From NCBI GenBank assembly GCA_963920635.1, contig OY987298.1, forward strand, positions 66,113,949-66,177,948: DNA of 64,000 nucleotides. The letters run 5' to 3'. The translations under genes and the position numbers were made by a program. Shown piece by piece: positions 30,718 through 43,800 of this stretch. The stretch comes from Pseudeuparius sepicola. Its lineage: Eukaryota > Arthropoda > Insecta > Coleoptera > Anthribidae. Position 1 is the first letter of the stretch. Each line of letters begins with the position of its first letter. The notes under the pieces were generated by a model. It was not told the DNA's origin, did no database searches, and was given only the letters and a program-made list of their open reading frames with translations.

Positions 30718-31513
30718 TTAGTTGTTTATTTGGGAATTAACTTACTTAACTGATTTGGAATTTCAACAATTCTAAAAAAAGTACTAAAACAGCCTTATCG
30801 TGTCTTGTGGCACAACTATAATAGTGTTTTGTTTCTTAGATTTTAAATTTTAATAAAAGGTTATTAGACATGAGAAATAAGAAGTGCTTTTTTGAGTGGA
30901 AATATTATTGTGAAAAAATAAGTCTTTCAGTTGCTATGGTATTCAGCGTATTAAAACAATTTAAATTGTAGTAAAGTTTACGAGGACAATATGTTTAAAG
31001 AATTGGAAGAAACGACCAATACTAGTCAGGATTTTTTAATTTGGTCATAGAAGTTGCGTATCCACATATATTTCCAAAAGCCACTTAAAAAGATGCTTAT
31101 CTCTGGAGAATATTGTTACCAATTCTGGAACTCCAACTGTAAAAAATGCAGCGGCGTTCAGAAGTGTCAAACTTTAGAGATCAAGGTTTGTACTGTGGAC
31201 AAAAGTGAGATAAATCATAGACGTACAACCACGCCAACGTGTACCATGGTAACATATATTGTACCGCGCCAACCACAGCAACAATATCACAGCCACCACG
31301 AGCACCACCACTGCCTGCTCTAGTCCAGAGCCGGCAAACTTTACCGTTAGTGTACTCGACGCTAAATGTCACATCTGGCGGGATAGTATACCTCTACAAG
31401 CAAGTTTAAAATGGTTATAGCTATAGCCATTATTACATATTAGAGCTACAGCCACAATTTGAGAGTTATAGCTGCTCTGATGAACCTAATACGGGAAAAT
31501 ATATGTCGTAGTC
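30718..31513 (+). other. Intron segment, no gene
   Basis: AT-rich, with an 89-codon frame (31054-31323) ending in a His-rich tail (HSHHEHHHCLL) over a CACCA-type simple sequence. No family match, so not called as a gene. Confidence 0.4.
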
Positions 31514-32642
31514 GTAGTATCAAAGTCTAGAGAATACTATAAGTCAACTCACTTCTTTGTTCTCTCGGAGAAAACAACAATTTTTTGCGACTGGTCGTAA
31601 ATCAGCCTCGAACCGCTCTCAGCTACATATAGACCGGGAGATAGTGACAGATTTTTGGACGTGATTTTACTCAGTATGCCTTGCAAAGGGCATTATGTGG
31701 CACATATTCTCACAATAATAAGGTATGAACCAGAGAGTCATCCTGGGTTCTTCATATGAAAAACTGAGTTTTCAATTATTCGAAAAATATGCGTTTTGAT
31801 ATGATATTAGTCAGGCTGCCATGTGTTTTATAATGAAGTTCAAAATAAAAAATTCCTCGGAAAACCATAGGCATAACGTTAGCGTGGGTCGAAAGGGCTA
31901 TTATTGTCACGTGAACTTGTATTTTAATAATAATTAGTTTTTCCACGTTTCTTAACAGGCTGCTAAGGAGAAGTATGCAAGTGCTTGTTATGAAAATGCT
32001 GAAAAAAGGATAGCATACCTTTTACGCTTGTCCAAGTACTGTTTAAATTGAATGTTATTTAATAATTTAAACGATTTATTCGATGTAAAGTGTACTTGGA
32101 TATGCGCAAACGGTATGCCATCTTTTCTTCAGCAGTTTCATAATAAGAACTTGCATACTTCTCATTGGCAGCCTGTTCAGAAACGTGGAAAAATTAATTA
32201 CTAAAATACAAGATCACGTGGCAATAATAGCCCTTTGGACCCACCCTAACGGTATGCCTATGGTTTTCCGAGGAATTTTCTATTTGAACTTCATTATAAA
32301 AAAACATGGCAGCCTGTATAAAATCATATCATATCAAAACGCATATTTTTCGAATAAATGAAAACTCATTTTTCCATATGAAGAACCCAGGATGACTCTC
32401 TGATTCATACCTTATTATTGTGAGAATATGTGCCACATAATGCCCTTTGCAAGGCATACTGAGTAAAATCACGTCCAAAAATCTGTCACTATCTCCCGGT
32501 CTATAAACTTATTTTCTTATTAAATAAGATATCGATCGCCGTACTCCGATGACGGCGGGTCGAGGGAGCGGAAGAGGGCAGGGTTTGTTTACACAAGGCC
32601 GAGTGCGCCGACTTATAGTATTCTCTAGACTTTGGTAGTATA
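31514..32642. mobile_element. Foldback element E, double-armed
   Basis: Outer arms: GTAGTATCAAAGTCTAGAGA at the left is the inverse of the right end finishing TCTAGACTTTGGTAGTAT, about 32 bases each. Inner arms of about 430 bases run 31628-32050 and 32075-32505 around a loop of about 25 bases. Outer and inner arms are separated by unmatched sequence on both sides (about 80 and 105 bases), so this may be one foldback inside another. Non-coding. Confidence 0.8.
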
Positions 32643-32959
32643 TCTCCTTTGAACAAATAAAAATGGTCAATATATTTTTTATTTTTTTCAATATATTTTA
32701 TATTTTTTTATTTTGTAACTCAATTTTGAATTAGAAGAGAAAAATTAAATAAGAGATCAAAGAAAATTATGGGTTATATTGTTATAAGTTAATTTAACTG
32801 TTTGTCAAAAATTTCCGGTATATTTAATAGGTACAATATTTTATTATTCTTTTATTTCTGTATATATCATCGAATCGATGATTGTTTACCAATTATTCAT
32901 AAAACAATCAGGTTGTGCTGTCAAGAACTTAAATCCATATCTAATTTGTTTGGCAACAG
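32643..32959 (+). other. End of the 17.3-kb intron
   Basis: AT-rich with runs of T. The acceptor TTGTTTGGCAACAG lies at 32959. Nothing else recognised. Confidence 0.5.
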
Positions 32960-33288
32960 CCGGCAAGATGCCTATCCATGGTTCGATCGCCAGCCACTCG
33001 GCGGCCGCGATGAATGAACGCATCCAGACGCAGAAGAATCTGACGTGGCACGAGGTGATGGGTAACCACATTCTCGCCGATTACGGCATGCGGTTCGAGG
33101 TGAACTTCGACGAAACGCTGTGGCGAAGCTTCCAAGGTGTCGAGATGTTCGAACTGTTGCAATTCTCCCTGCCCGAGCCGATTCGCCTGGTCGCCATGCG
33201 CAAGGAGAAGGTGCAGAAGGACGTGAACGCCGTCAAGCACCTCATCGAGATGTACAACGACATTTTGGATAAGATGAAGCCTTACCAG
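32960..33288 (+). CDS. DNAH10: Dynein heavy chain exon o (tail, GC-rich)
   Basis: Two bases complete the Pro codon begun in exon n, then 109 codons run to PYQ at the donor CAG|GTGAGC, phase 0. NHILADYGMRFEVNFDETLW is a diverged form of the dynein tail motif (usual: NxxxxxxxVNFDPxL). NAVKHLIEMYNDILDKM leads into DHC_N1/N2 boundary helices completed in the next exon. It is strikingly GC-rich compared with the following exon. Confidence 0.9.
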
Positions 33289-33746
33289 GTGAGCTTGTTG
33301 AAACACTTTGGACACGAGGGAAGCGTTCAAATAATATAAAATTGGACAAATTCTATGGGTTTCTGGTTAAATAGTATTTTCCTCTTTCCATATAATAATA
33401 TACAGGGTGATTCAGTCCTGATTAAAAAATTGTAAACATGCAGTGAGGGAGGCCTACTAAAAAGGAAAATATGAAAAATCCAATTTTCCCTACTGCGTTT
33501 AGTGCGGAAAATTCACATTGGCCCCACTAGCGCGGAAAATATTTTTCGCACTAGGGCATAAAACAATCAGAATTACCGGTGTTTTTATTTATTATTAACA
33601 TGGTATTGCCCAAGTATTTCCCTGAGATGCTTTGCTTGCTATAGGGCTAAGGATTTGTCGAATGTCAATATCGCCTCAGATCAGATAAGTACCTAAACAT
33701 CAGAGTTTTTTGTTTTAGGTTTTTTGTGTGTAAAATGAATTCTGAC
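33289..33746 (+). other. Intron segment with a transposon end
   Basis: TATACAGGGTGATTCAGTCC at about 33401 is an element-type terminus without an identified partner. Otherwise no gene is seen before foldback F. Confidence 0.45.
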
Positions 33747-35464
33747 TTAGTACAGTAAAACTAACACAAAATTAGGCCAAACCCAAACATCCAAAAAAAA
33801 AGTCTAGCGCGAAATAGTTCCATACCCTCTTAAGAGTTAGTACTAAAAAGTTACACCACCACCAGCGTCGGGTTTTGGGGGGAGGGGGCGAAAAGGGCAG
33901 GAAATTCTTATTTTTCACAGTTTTGCGTGAATATCTAGTAAACTATGAGGTTTAGCGCAAACGTCATCCTATACGCAAATAATATACATTAAATTCCGAA
34001 CAAGAATTGTTATATACAGAATTATGGTAAAGTGAACGGTTTCCATGATATGGAGAGGTAATGATTTATTTGTTTTTATTTCACGTAGTTTTTGTTGAAA
34101 AAACTTAAAATGATTACAGTATAAATTAGTAACTGAATAATGTATGTAGAATATATATAGATATATCTATGCATATATAGATACATATTACACCCATAGA
34201 TTGTTATTTTTTTGTCACAACATAACCTCATAAGTATATGACTGTAAATACAAGTTAGTAGCCTTAGTTAATTTGTACTCACTTTTTGCCCTCATTCATT
34301 ATAGCGTTCTGATTTCCATTCGTTCTTTTATGTCAAATCATTCCCATATCTAATTATTTGTCCTTAGCTTGTCGAAATGAGATAGTCAAGAATAGGAAAC
34401 TCATGTGAAAAACAAGAAAATATATATTAAACAATCTTCATCGTATGCTTCTGCAGAGATGGATGCGTCAAAACTGCGAGTGTCGAAGAAGTGGACTCAA
34501 TTGTTCAAGTATGTGCAGCAATTGCTTAGGACTTGCATGTCTCAATAGAGATACTGAATCATCGACGACGATTTAAATGATGATTCTCAAGTGGACGAAG
34601 AACACGAAGATTTGTTTCCTCTCACCAGTCCGAGTGAACTATATTTGGTGCTGACTGATAACGCAATTAATGATTCACCTAAAACTTATAACCTTTTGTA
34701 TCATTTTGATTTCCCTCCCATTTTTTCAATATAGATTCGTTGACTGAAGGTTTAAATCTTCACCCAACGATAGATTGTTTAATATATTTTCTTGTTTTTC
34801 ACATGAGCTTCCTATTCATGACTTTCTCATTTTTACAAGCTAAGGACAAATTAGATATGGGAATGATTTGACACAAAAGAACGAATGGAAATCAGAACGC
34901 TATAATGAATGAGGGCAAAAAGTGAGTACAAATTAACTAAGGCTACTAACTTGTATTGGACATATTTATAGTCGTATAGGTACTTATGAGGTTATGTTGT
35001 GACAAAAAATAACAATCTATGGGTCTAATATGTATCTATATATGCATAGATATATCTATATATATATATTCTACATACATTATTCAATTAATTTATACTG
35101 CAATCATTTTAAGTTTTTTCAACAAAAGCTATGTGAAATAAAAACAAAGAAATCTTTACCCCTCCATATCATAGAGACCGTTCACTTTACCATAATTCTG
35201 TATATAACAATTCTTGTTCGGAATTTAATGTATATCATTTGCGTATAGGATGACGTTTGCGCTAAACCTCATAGTTTACTAGATATTCACGCAAAACTGT
35301 GAAAGATAAGAATTTCCTGCCCTTTTCACCCCCTCCCCCCGAAACCCGACGCTGGTGGTGGTGTAACTTTTTAGTACTAACTCTTAGAAGGGTATGGAAT
35401 TATTTCGCGCCAGAAAGAACTTTTTTTTTCATGTTTGGGTTTTGAGCCAATTTTACTGTACTAA
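33747..35464. mobile_element. Foldback element F (692-bp arms, 334-bp loop)
   Basis: 33747-34438 and 34773-35464 are inverted copies with very few mismatches over the parts compared by eye. The ends read TTAGTACAGTAAAA and TTTTACTGTACTAA. A clustered TATA/ATCT palindrome lies in each arm near 34150 and 35030. The loop carries a short coding remnant. It lies in the intron just upstream of the giant exon. Confidence 0.9.
34442..34575 (+). pseudogene. Cysteine-rich coding remnant in the loop of foldback F
   Basis: Frame 34442-34575 reads ...RQNCECRRSGLNCSSMCSNC then LGLACLNRDTESS before a stop. The Cys pattern is CxCx6Cx3Cx2Cx4C, with GL before the third Cys and LN after the last. It resembles the zinc-binding CXC-type tails known from tesmin/TSO1-like proteins and from some insect transposon proteins. 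A second frame just downstream encodes an acidic stretch (DDLNDDSQVDEEHEDLF). There is no start codon context or promoter, so it is most likely the C-terminal relic of the protein of the parent element. Confidence 0.5.
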
Positions 35465-35994
35465 CTATGAAACAATAGATGATAGTATCCGCGACGATAT
35501 ATTGTAGCTGCAAAAAATATGTTGACCAAAAAATCAAAAAAGGGTACGGCAAGAAGTATGAATAAGAGTGAATCATTTTCCGCCTGCCTGTATAAAAACA
35601 ATGGTCTAGTCTGGCCATACAGAAAACTGCATGCAGGCGGATAATAGAAGTTTAGTAGACTCCCCTGGCATAATTCAGTTTTGCCAGTTCCTTTTAGTTT
35701 TTAAATAAAAAATAATCCAAAATTTGCTCCTTTTGCTCTCAAATGATGGCGCTAGACACAATCCAATCCACAGTGATTTGATGAAAATCCTCTGTGTTAC
35801 GTACTTAGTAGGTACCATGGCAAATGTCTATACTTACATAACTTGTAAGCTAGAATATTTAGGTATAGTATATTCGCATTTATATCGTTGATCTTTTTCC
35901 TGCCATAAAACCGCCATTATCCCTTTAACCATAAAATGCCTCAAATTTCGGACAGGGTCGAATTATATATACCTGCAACCGTAATTCATATAGG
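35465..35994 (+). other. Intron segment, no gene
   Basis: Nothing recognised apart from a short GCCTGCCTG/GCAGGCGG pairing at about 35583-35640. Confidence 0.4.
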
Positions 35995-37211
35995 TACAGG
36001 GTTAACTATCACTTAGTACAAAAAAAATTATGGCAGATAAAGAAAAATTAGACTTGCCAAAATAAATTTTCAAAAATTTTCTAACATTTGTCTTCAGCCT
36101 AAAATATATTTTTTTTCAAATTGTTTAAATTTCCTCAAAAAACGCCGCCTATGGAGGCCCGCGAGATGTATCTTAAAATTAAATGAAATAGCGCGGCGTT
36201 GCCACGTCTCTCGATTTATCCGGGGATTTACCACGAAATTACGATTTCCTTTTAAAAACGATTACTTTCTAAGGAACATGTAGAATGCCTATGAAACAAC
36301 TACCTTAATGGCATTTCCATTATTGAATATTGCACCATTTTCTGTTTTCTTGTTTTTTTACATTAAAAGTCACACAACTACACAACACAACATTCATCAC
36401 ATTTTCTAAATCTGTTGGGGACCTCTTGTTTGCCTCCGCCATTCCTTTTGTTTGAAGCGAGGTACTCAGCCTGACGACCACGGAGGAGCATCCCTTCGCC
36501 AGAAAAACTCCGAAGGGCAACCAAAAAACACAACTGCACTAGCTAGCACACATTGCACATGCAAAGCACTACAGTAACTGTTCAAAGAGGCCGCCGTTCA
36601 CCTCGATGCACAAATTCACTCGGTTAATTAAATTAAATTAAAAATTTCATAGCGACAGTATTCCAATAAGTTGTATGGGTAGTGCTGATTTGAAATTTAG
36701 GTGAACGCACTGGGAAACCTATTTGATTTAGTTTAGGGGGATAGGGGAATACTTCAGTTTGCGCGTTGTTCAAAATCGCGTCCTGACTTGCGCGGGAGAG
36801 CCAAGAGGGGAGGGGAAGCAAGATAGTAGTAGTGGAGTCCGGGTGCCAGACGACCGGTACTCGGCGCCAAGCCAAAAGCCTCGCAGTGTTGTGTACGAGG
36901 GAGCGGCACGATTAGTGAACATCCAAGCGAGGGAATCAACTGCACCAAAGTTGTTGATGCTTGGTGGGTGAGTGCATACAGAGATTTGTTTGAGTAAAAA
37001 GGTATTTTCATCCTTCCGAAAACAGCGGCAACACCGCGGAAATCTGACATTACGTTCCGAAGCCATATTGGATGACTTAATTAGAGGCGGAGATTTACAG
37101 GGAAAATAGGGGTTTTTACCCTTTTTTTTAAAGATAGCAAAAAAATCTAAAAATATTGTTCTATGTTTTCTTAAGCCACGCTGCGCATGTACTAAGTGAT
37201 AGTTAACCCTG
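35995..37211. mobile_element. Non-autonomous Tc1/mariner-type element, copy 2
   Basis: TACAGGGTTAACTATCACTT at the left is the inverse of the right terminus AGTGATAGTTAACCCTGTA. The flanks are TA on both sides (GGTA and TATAG). The left interior 36187-36630 and right interior 36985-37211 match copy 1. The middle (36640-36980) differs from the transposase region of copy 1 and is GC-richer. The element encodes no recognisable transposase. Confidence 0.75.
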
Positions 37212-37877
37212 TATAGATTCAACTGTTTGAAGATTGCTTTGAACATCGTCTTTTGAGGTATATGTTTAAGCCGACCCTGCACCCAATAAAATATTATACC
37301 TGTACACAGTGGGGTTTTATCTTATCAGGTAGTTGATTTATTTCAGAAAGGCCACTGGTATAAACGCGAATATACTATACTATCTTATATAATATTAAAA
37401 ATATATAAATTTGCCAACCTTTGTACTTTTATTGTTACTTTGAATGGTCCTGATGATCATTCAACTATTTTGAGGGGATTTCATGACACTCTTGAATCGC
37501 CAAATTCTTTTAGAATTCCTGTGTTGCTCAACTTTGAGACCCTGCAGAATGGAACTCCCTGTATATTTCTTGTTCAAATTTGGTATATGAGGGTTTTGGG
37601 GTGCAGTGTCATATTTTAAATAAAAAAAGCTAAATGATTTTCGTGAAAATCGGGTCTGTACAAAATCGTAGCCGCCCCTGGATTTGCATTTTGCAAATGA
37701 CAGAAAGGTCAAAAGAAGAGGTTTTTAAAGGCCTTTCGAACCCTGTATATGTATAATTTATAGAATTGGCGCAGTAAACGTTTGGGATCACGCCCTTAAG
37801 ATCAGAGGAAAACCAATTCCAAAATTTTTATTTCTTTCGCAGCTACTGATATCTTATAAAATCTTTTCAAATTACAG
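37212..37877 (+). other. Intron segment upstream of the giant exon
   Basis: A terminus-like ACCCTGTATATG at 37740 suggests another element fragment on its left, but no inverted partner was found. The acceptor TCAAATTACAG lies at 37877. Confidence 0.45.
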
Positions 37878-40800
37878 ATGACGCTTTTGAAAGTAAAATT
37901 ACGTGAAGTGGAACTTTACATCCAGCAAGGATTATCAAGAATAAAATGGTCCTCCTTGAGCATTCTCGAATACACGGAAGATTGCATTAGCCTGATAACA
38001 GATCTAGGTTCACTGTTCCGCCATATTGAACACATCGAAAATGATCTTCATAAAAGAATTCGACACTTAGCTTCAACAAACCTGTTCGATTTCGAAACAG
38101 TTTATGAGAAACCTAACCGTTTACCGTGCAAAGATTTTTTCAACGGTTTGTATGAAACTCGTACGGAAAAGGTAGCAAGGGTTATGAAGAATTACGAATC
38201 ATTTGGCCCAATTCTAATAAAACTAGAAACTCTTGTATTGGACACTAACACAGGAAATTCTCCCCAAATGACAAATTACTATTCATATTGGGAAATTGAA
38301 ATCTACAAAGCATTTGTTACAATGACAATAAGAAATATAGAAACCTTCAATTCCAAATTTGACAACAAGGAATTGTTGTTTCAAGTGGATGCTTTAGTTG
38401 TAACACCCGAGATACTTCTACGACCTACTGCCACAGAGGTTTACAACATTATTGTCAGAAATACGTATGACTTTTTGGAGAGACTTAAGATATTTCCGAG
38501 ATGGATGGACGGGACGTGCTTGTTGTGCAAACCACTGCATCTATCAAAGAACGAGGACTTTTTGTATTCATTTTACGAAGAAGTAATGAAGGTACAAGAT
38601 GTGTCTGATGCTGTACAACGACTTCAAGAGGCGGCACAAAGATGCATTATTAATGTAAATAAGCACTTGGAAAAATGGAAACGATACAAAGTACTCTGGT
38701 CATTTGAAAAGGAATCTACCTGTGAGAAGTTTATGGCAGGAAAAGTGACTCTTTCGACATACGACGAAAAGTTCATGTTTTATAAAGACATTATTGATAA
38801 CGCCAAGATATTTCAAGATTACGAAGATGTCGATAGTATAAGATTGAATCTACGCCCCTTATTAAATGCCATTGGTTTTCACAGTTTGGAATGGAAGAAT
38901 ACTCTAGGCCATCTTCTAGAAAATGAGACGTATCAACATATGCTGGAGTTAAGTAAGACCATAGAAGATTTGAGGGTAATCGTCCGACAGAATATTAAAG
39001 GCTTAGAGCGATTCAAAGCTATCATGCAAGCAATTGCAGATATTCGCAAAAACAACATTCAAGCGGAACTGGATTTTACAAATTACCAAGAGGTTTACGG
39101 TGTTCTACGACAACACGAAATAGATTTCGACCCTACCCATGAAGCTCTGGCATACAAACTTGAACAGGATTGGAATTCTCTTTTTTTGTCGGCACTTTAC
39201 AGAGAGCAGACCCTAGAATCGACGAAGGAACGTTTTGCGGGATTAACTCAAGGAGAAATCAGTGACTTTCTGGAAGTTCTGAAAGAATTTCTAGGAAGAT
39301 TCGATAGGGAAGGTCCAGGCGCTGTTGGGGAAGATTTGGATTCGGGTGTGAAACTCATGGAAGATTACAGAGCAGAGTTTGAAAATTTGGAGAAACGACG
39401 TGTTGATTTAGTTAATGCAGAAGCTTTATTCGACATTCCTCTTGCCGATTACTCTGATTATTTAAAAGCTAAGAATGACTACGAAGGAATGGAAGTGCTC
39501 TACAAACTATACAAAGCGCAGAAATATGCACGCGAGTTGTGGGGGAAAACATTATGGGCTAACTTAAACCCACAAGCTCTAGTAGATGGCATTGACAATT
39601 TTTTAAAGGAATTTAGGAAAATAAATAAGGAAATTAGAGGGATGCCAGTTGGTCTGACACTCGAGTTAAAAATGAAACACTTTCGAAATTCGGTGCCTTT
39701 AATGGTGTCTCTTAAAAATGAGGCCCTAAGGGACCGCCACTGGAAAATGTTGATGGAGAAAACAGGAATAGCTTTTGATATGTCACCTGATAGATTTACC
39801 CTTGACAATATGTTTGCAATGGAGCTGCATCGCTTTCAAGATATAGCCGAGGAAATTATAAGCACCGCCGTTAAAGAATTGGCAATTGAGAATGGGGTTA
39901 GAGAGATTATCGAAGCGTGGAAGACGATTGCTTTCACCGTGCATAAACACATGAAGGGAAACGAAGACAGAGGTTACCTTCTTGGAATGCCCGATGAAAT
40001 AATGCAAATTCTCGAAGACAATGCTATGAATCTTCAGAGTATGGCGGGTTCTCAATTTGTTGGTCCCTTCCTGCCTCAAGTCCAAAAGTGGGAAAAAACC
40101 TTGACTAACATAAGTGAAGTTATAGATGAGTGGTTGTCCGTCCAAAGGAAGTGGCTGTACCTTGAAGGTATCTTTGTCGGCGGAGACATACGATCGCAGT
40201 TACCTGATGAAGCCAAAAAATTTGACGACATCGACAAGACTTTCAAAAAAATTATGGTTGAAACGGCAAAGAGGCCTATAGTTATAGAATGCTGTCCTCC
40301 CGAGAGACTTGATGAATTTATTAACTTGGGGATAGGATTGGACAGATGTCAAAAGTCTCTAAACGATTATTTGGATTCGAAAAGGAGGCGTTTTCCAAGG
40401 TTTTATTTCATTTCTACCGAGGAACTTCTCTCAATACTGGGCAGTAGCGACCACAATGTGGTTCAAGATCATATGATAAAAATGTTTGACAATATTAAAT
40501 CGCTTAGATTCACTACGGATTCAAACGACCGAGTTATTGCTTCGGCGATGATATCTGGCGAACGTGAAATTATGGAATTTAGAAATGCAGTTATTATCGA
40601 AGGAAAGGTAGAAGACTGGATGAACGATGTGCTAAAGGAAATGCGCCGATCAAATCGTTTTATTACCAAGTCTGCAATTTATTATTATGGAAAAATCCGG
40701 AGACCAAGAACCGAATGGATGCTAGAATACCAAGGTATGATTTGCTTGGCCGGTAGTCAAGTATGGTGGACCGCGGAAGTGGAAAACGTATTTGAAAAAA

Positions 40801-43800
40801 TTAAAAAGGGAAACAAACGTGCCATGAAAGAATATCTCGAACAACTTAATAAACAACTGAATGATATCGTTATCACTGTGCGTGCGGAATTATCAGAGAA
40901 TGATAGAACAAAATTCCGCACTATAGCAATTATAGAGGTTCACGCTAGAGATATTGTTGAAAACTTTGTCAGAGACAGCGTCACAGATGTTACTGAATTC
41001 GAATGGGAAAGTCAGCTACGATTTTACTGGGTAAATCAGTTGGATAACTTATGGGTTACACAATGTACCGGCTCATTTGAGTACGGTTATGAATACATGG
41101 GACTAAATGGCCGACTGGTTATCACACCGCTAACTGATAGAATTTACTTGACTATTACGCAAGCCTTAATAATGCATATGGGTGGAGCTCCTGCCGGACC
41201 TGCAGGGACAGGCAAAACCGAAACCACCAAAGATCTGGCCAAAGCAATGGCTCTTCTATGTATCGTTACAAACTGTGGCGAAGGCATGGACTATAAGGCG
41301 ATTGGAACTACTCTAGCTGGATTGGCTCAGTGTGGCGCTTGGGGATGTTTTGACGAGTTCAATCGCATAGATATTTCAGTTCTTTCCGTCATTTCAACCC
41401 AACTGCAAACAATTCGATCTGCATTGATGATGAAACTCACAAGGTTTACATTTGAAGGCGTAGAAATATCTCTCGATTCCAAAGTTGGAATATTCATCAC
41501 GATGAATCCTGGATACGCTGGACGCACGGAACTCCCCGAATCGGTTAAAGCTCTCTTTAGACCTGTAGTTTGTATAGTTCCGGACTTGGAAATGATTTGT
41601 CTTATTTCTTTGTTTTCCGATGGATTTTTAGAGGCCAAAGTGCTCGCAAAGAAGATGACAGTTTTGTATAAATTAGCTAGAGAGCAGCTATCGAAACAGT
41701 TCCATTACGATTGGGGATTAAGAGCTCTTAATGCGGTACTAAGAATGGCTGGTGTGCTAAAAAGAGCCTCACCAGATATTAAAGAAGCTCTAGTGCTCAT
41801 GAGAGCGTTAAGAGATATGAATCACCCAAAATTTGTATTCGAAGATGTACCTTTGTTTTTGGGACTAATTCGAGATTTGTTTCCTGGAATGGATTGCCCT
41901 AGAGTCGGGTACCCGGATTTTAACGCAGCGGTAGAAAAAGTGTTTGAAACGGATTCTTATATTGTTCTTCCATATCAAGTGGATAAAGTGGTCCAACTTT
42001 ACGAGACAATGATGACCAGACATTCCACAATGTTAGTTGGTCCCACAGGAGGCGGTAAAACAGTGGTTATTCAAACTCTGGCGAAAGCTCAAACACTTTT
42101 GGGATTGAGTACAAAAATATTCACATTGAATCCCAAGGCATGTTCAGTGATAGAGTTGTATGGCATCTTAGATCCTTTAACTCGAGACTGGACCGATGGC
42201 CTACTATCGAATATATTTAGAGAAATGAATAAGCCCACAGAGAGGGAAGAAAGAAGGTACATTCTATTCGACGGTGATGTTGATGCTTTGTGGATTGAAA
42301 ATATGAATTCGGTCATGGATGACAACAAGTTGCTAACTCTGGCAAATGGAGAACGCATTCGTTTGCAAACTCCTGTTTGCGCTCTGCTATTTGAAGTAGG
42401 TGATCTTCAGTATGCTTCACCAGCCACTGTGTCTAGAGCCGGAATGGTGTACGTAGATCCTAAGAACTTAAAGTTTCAACCATACTGGGACAGATGGGTC
42501 AAGACAAGGAAACATCTCCCTGAAAAGGAAATGTTCATGGAATATTACGACAGAATCATCCCTGATTTGATGGCTTATGTTCTAGAAGGAACGTTGGGAA
42601 ATAAACAAGTTAAACCATTGAAAACAGTTATTCCTCAGACAGGTCTAAACATGATCACACAGCTTTGTAACATGATCGATGCCATTTATCCACAACCGTT
42701 AGAAGAAACTCGCGATCCCGAGGAAGAAGTTAATGGGGACTTACTTAACGCAGTATTCATAACATCCGTTTATAATTCTATAGGATCTGTTTTAGTTGAC
42801 GCATGCCGTTTAGAATTTGATGAATACATGAAAGCCCAAGTCAGTATGTTAAACACTGAGGACACAAATGAAAATCGTTGCGACTTGCTGCATATTCCAA
42901 CAGCTTTTCCCACGTTGTATGACTACTTCTTAGATGTAGAAGCTGAACACTGGGTGGCGTGGCAATGGTTAGTTCCAGACTATGTCCATCAACGCGAACA
43001 GAGATTTTCTGAAATCTTGGTGCCGACTGTGGACACAGTTCGTGTGACCTATTTACTGCAGCTATCGAACAATATCAAAAGACCTATAGTGCTTGTGGGC
43101 GAAACAGGCACTTCTAAAACAGCTATTATACAGAACTTTTTGAGACATTTAGATAGTGAAATTAATATTATTTTAAACATCAACTTCTCTTCGAGAACGT
43201 CTTCCATGGATGTACAAAGAAATTTAGAGTCTTCGGTGGAAAAAAGGACGAAGGAGATCTATGGGCCACCTATGGGAAAGAAGCTAATTTGTTTTATCGA
43301 CGACATGAATATGCCACAGGTAGATGATTATGGAACTCAGCAACCAATCGCTTTACTCAAATTACTCTTCGAGAAGGGAGGAATGTACGACAGAGGAAAG
43401 GACTTAAACTGGAAACTTCTGAAAGATATATCATATTTTGCTGCTATGGGAGTTGCTGGTGGTGGAAGAAATGAAGTCGACCCTCGCTTCATGTCTATGT
43501 TCACTGTCGTGAATTTGGTATTTCCTTCTAGTACGACATTGCACCATGTTTATACTTCCATAATATCTGGACATTTGTCTGTGTTCGATGAAGAAGTTCA
43601 GGTAGCATCGATTCTTATGGAAATGACACTCAATTTGTACAACATTCTGATTGTACAGCTTCCCCCAACTCCCTCTAAATTCCATTATATCTTTAATATG
43701 CGGGATTTTTCAAGAATAGCTGCTGGGATATGTAAAATTTTACCAAAATTCTTCACAACACTACCTCAAATTGTGAGGTTATGGAGAAACGAATTTACAA

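Noticed and set aside
37878..37880. ATG at the start of the 7.9-kb exon as the initiation codon of a separate gene
   Set aside because: It directly follows a good acceptor and the upstream exon ends in phase 0 with matching dynein tail sequence, so it is an internal methionine.
41196..41220. Assignment to DNAH2 or an outer-arm chain instead of DNAH10
   Set aside because: The words following AAA1 and around AAA2 agree with DNAH10 as I recall it and differ from DNAH2 (which has VVNCSEGLDYKSM and RSMFRP-type wording). An alignment would settle it.
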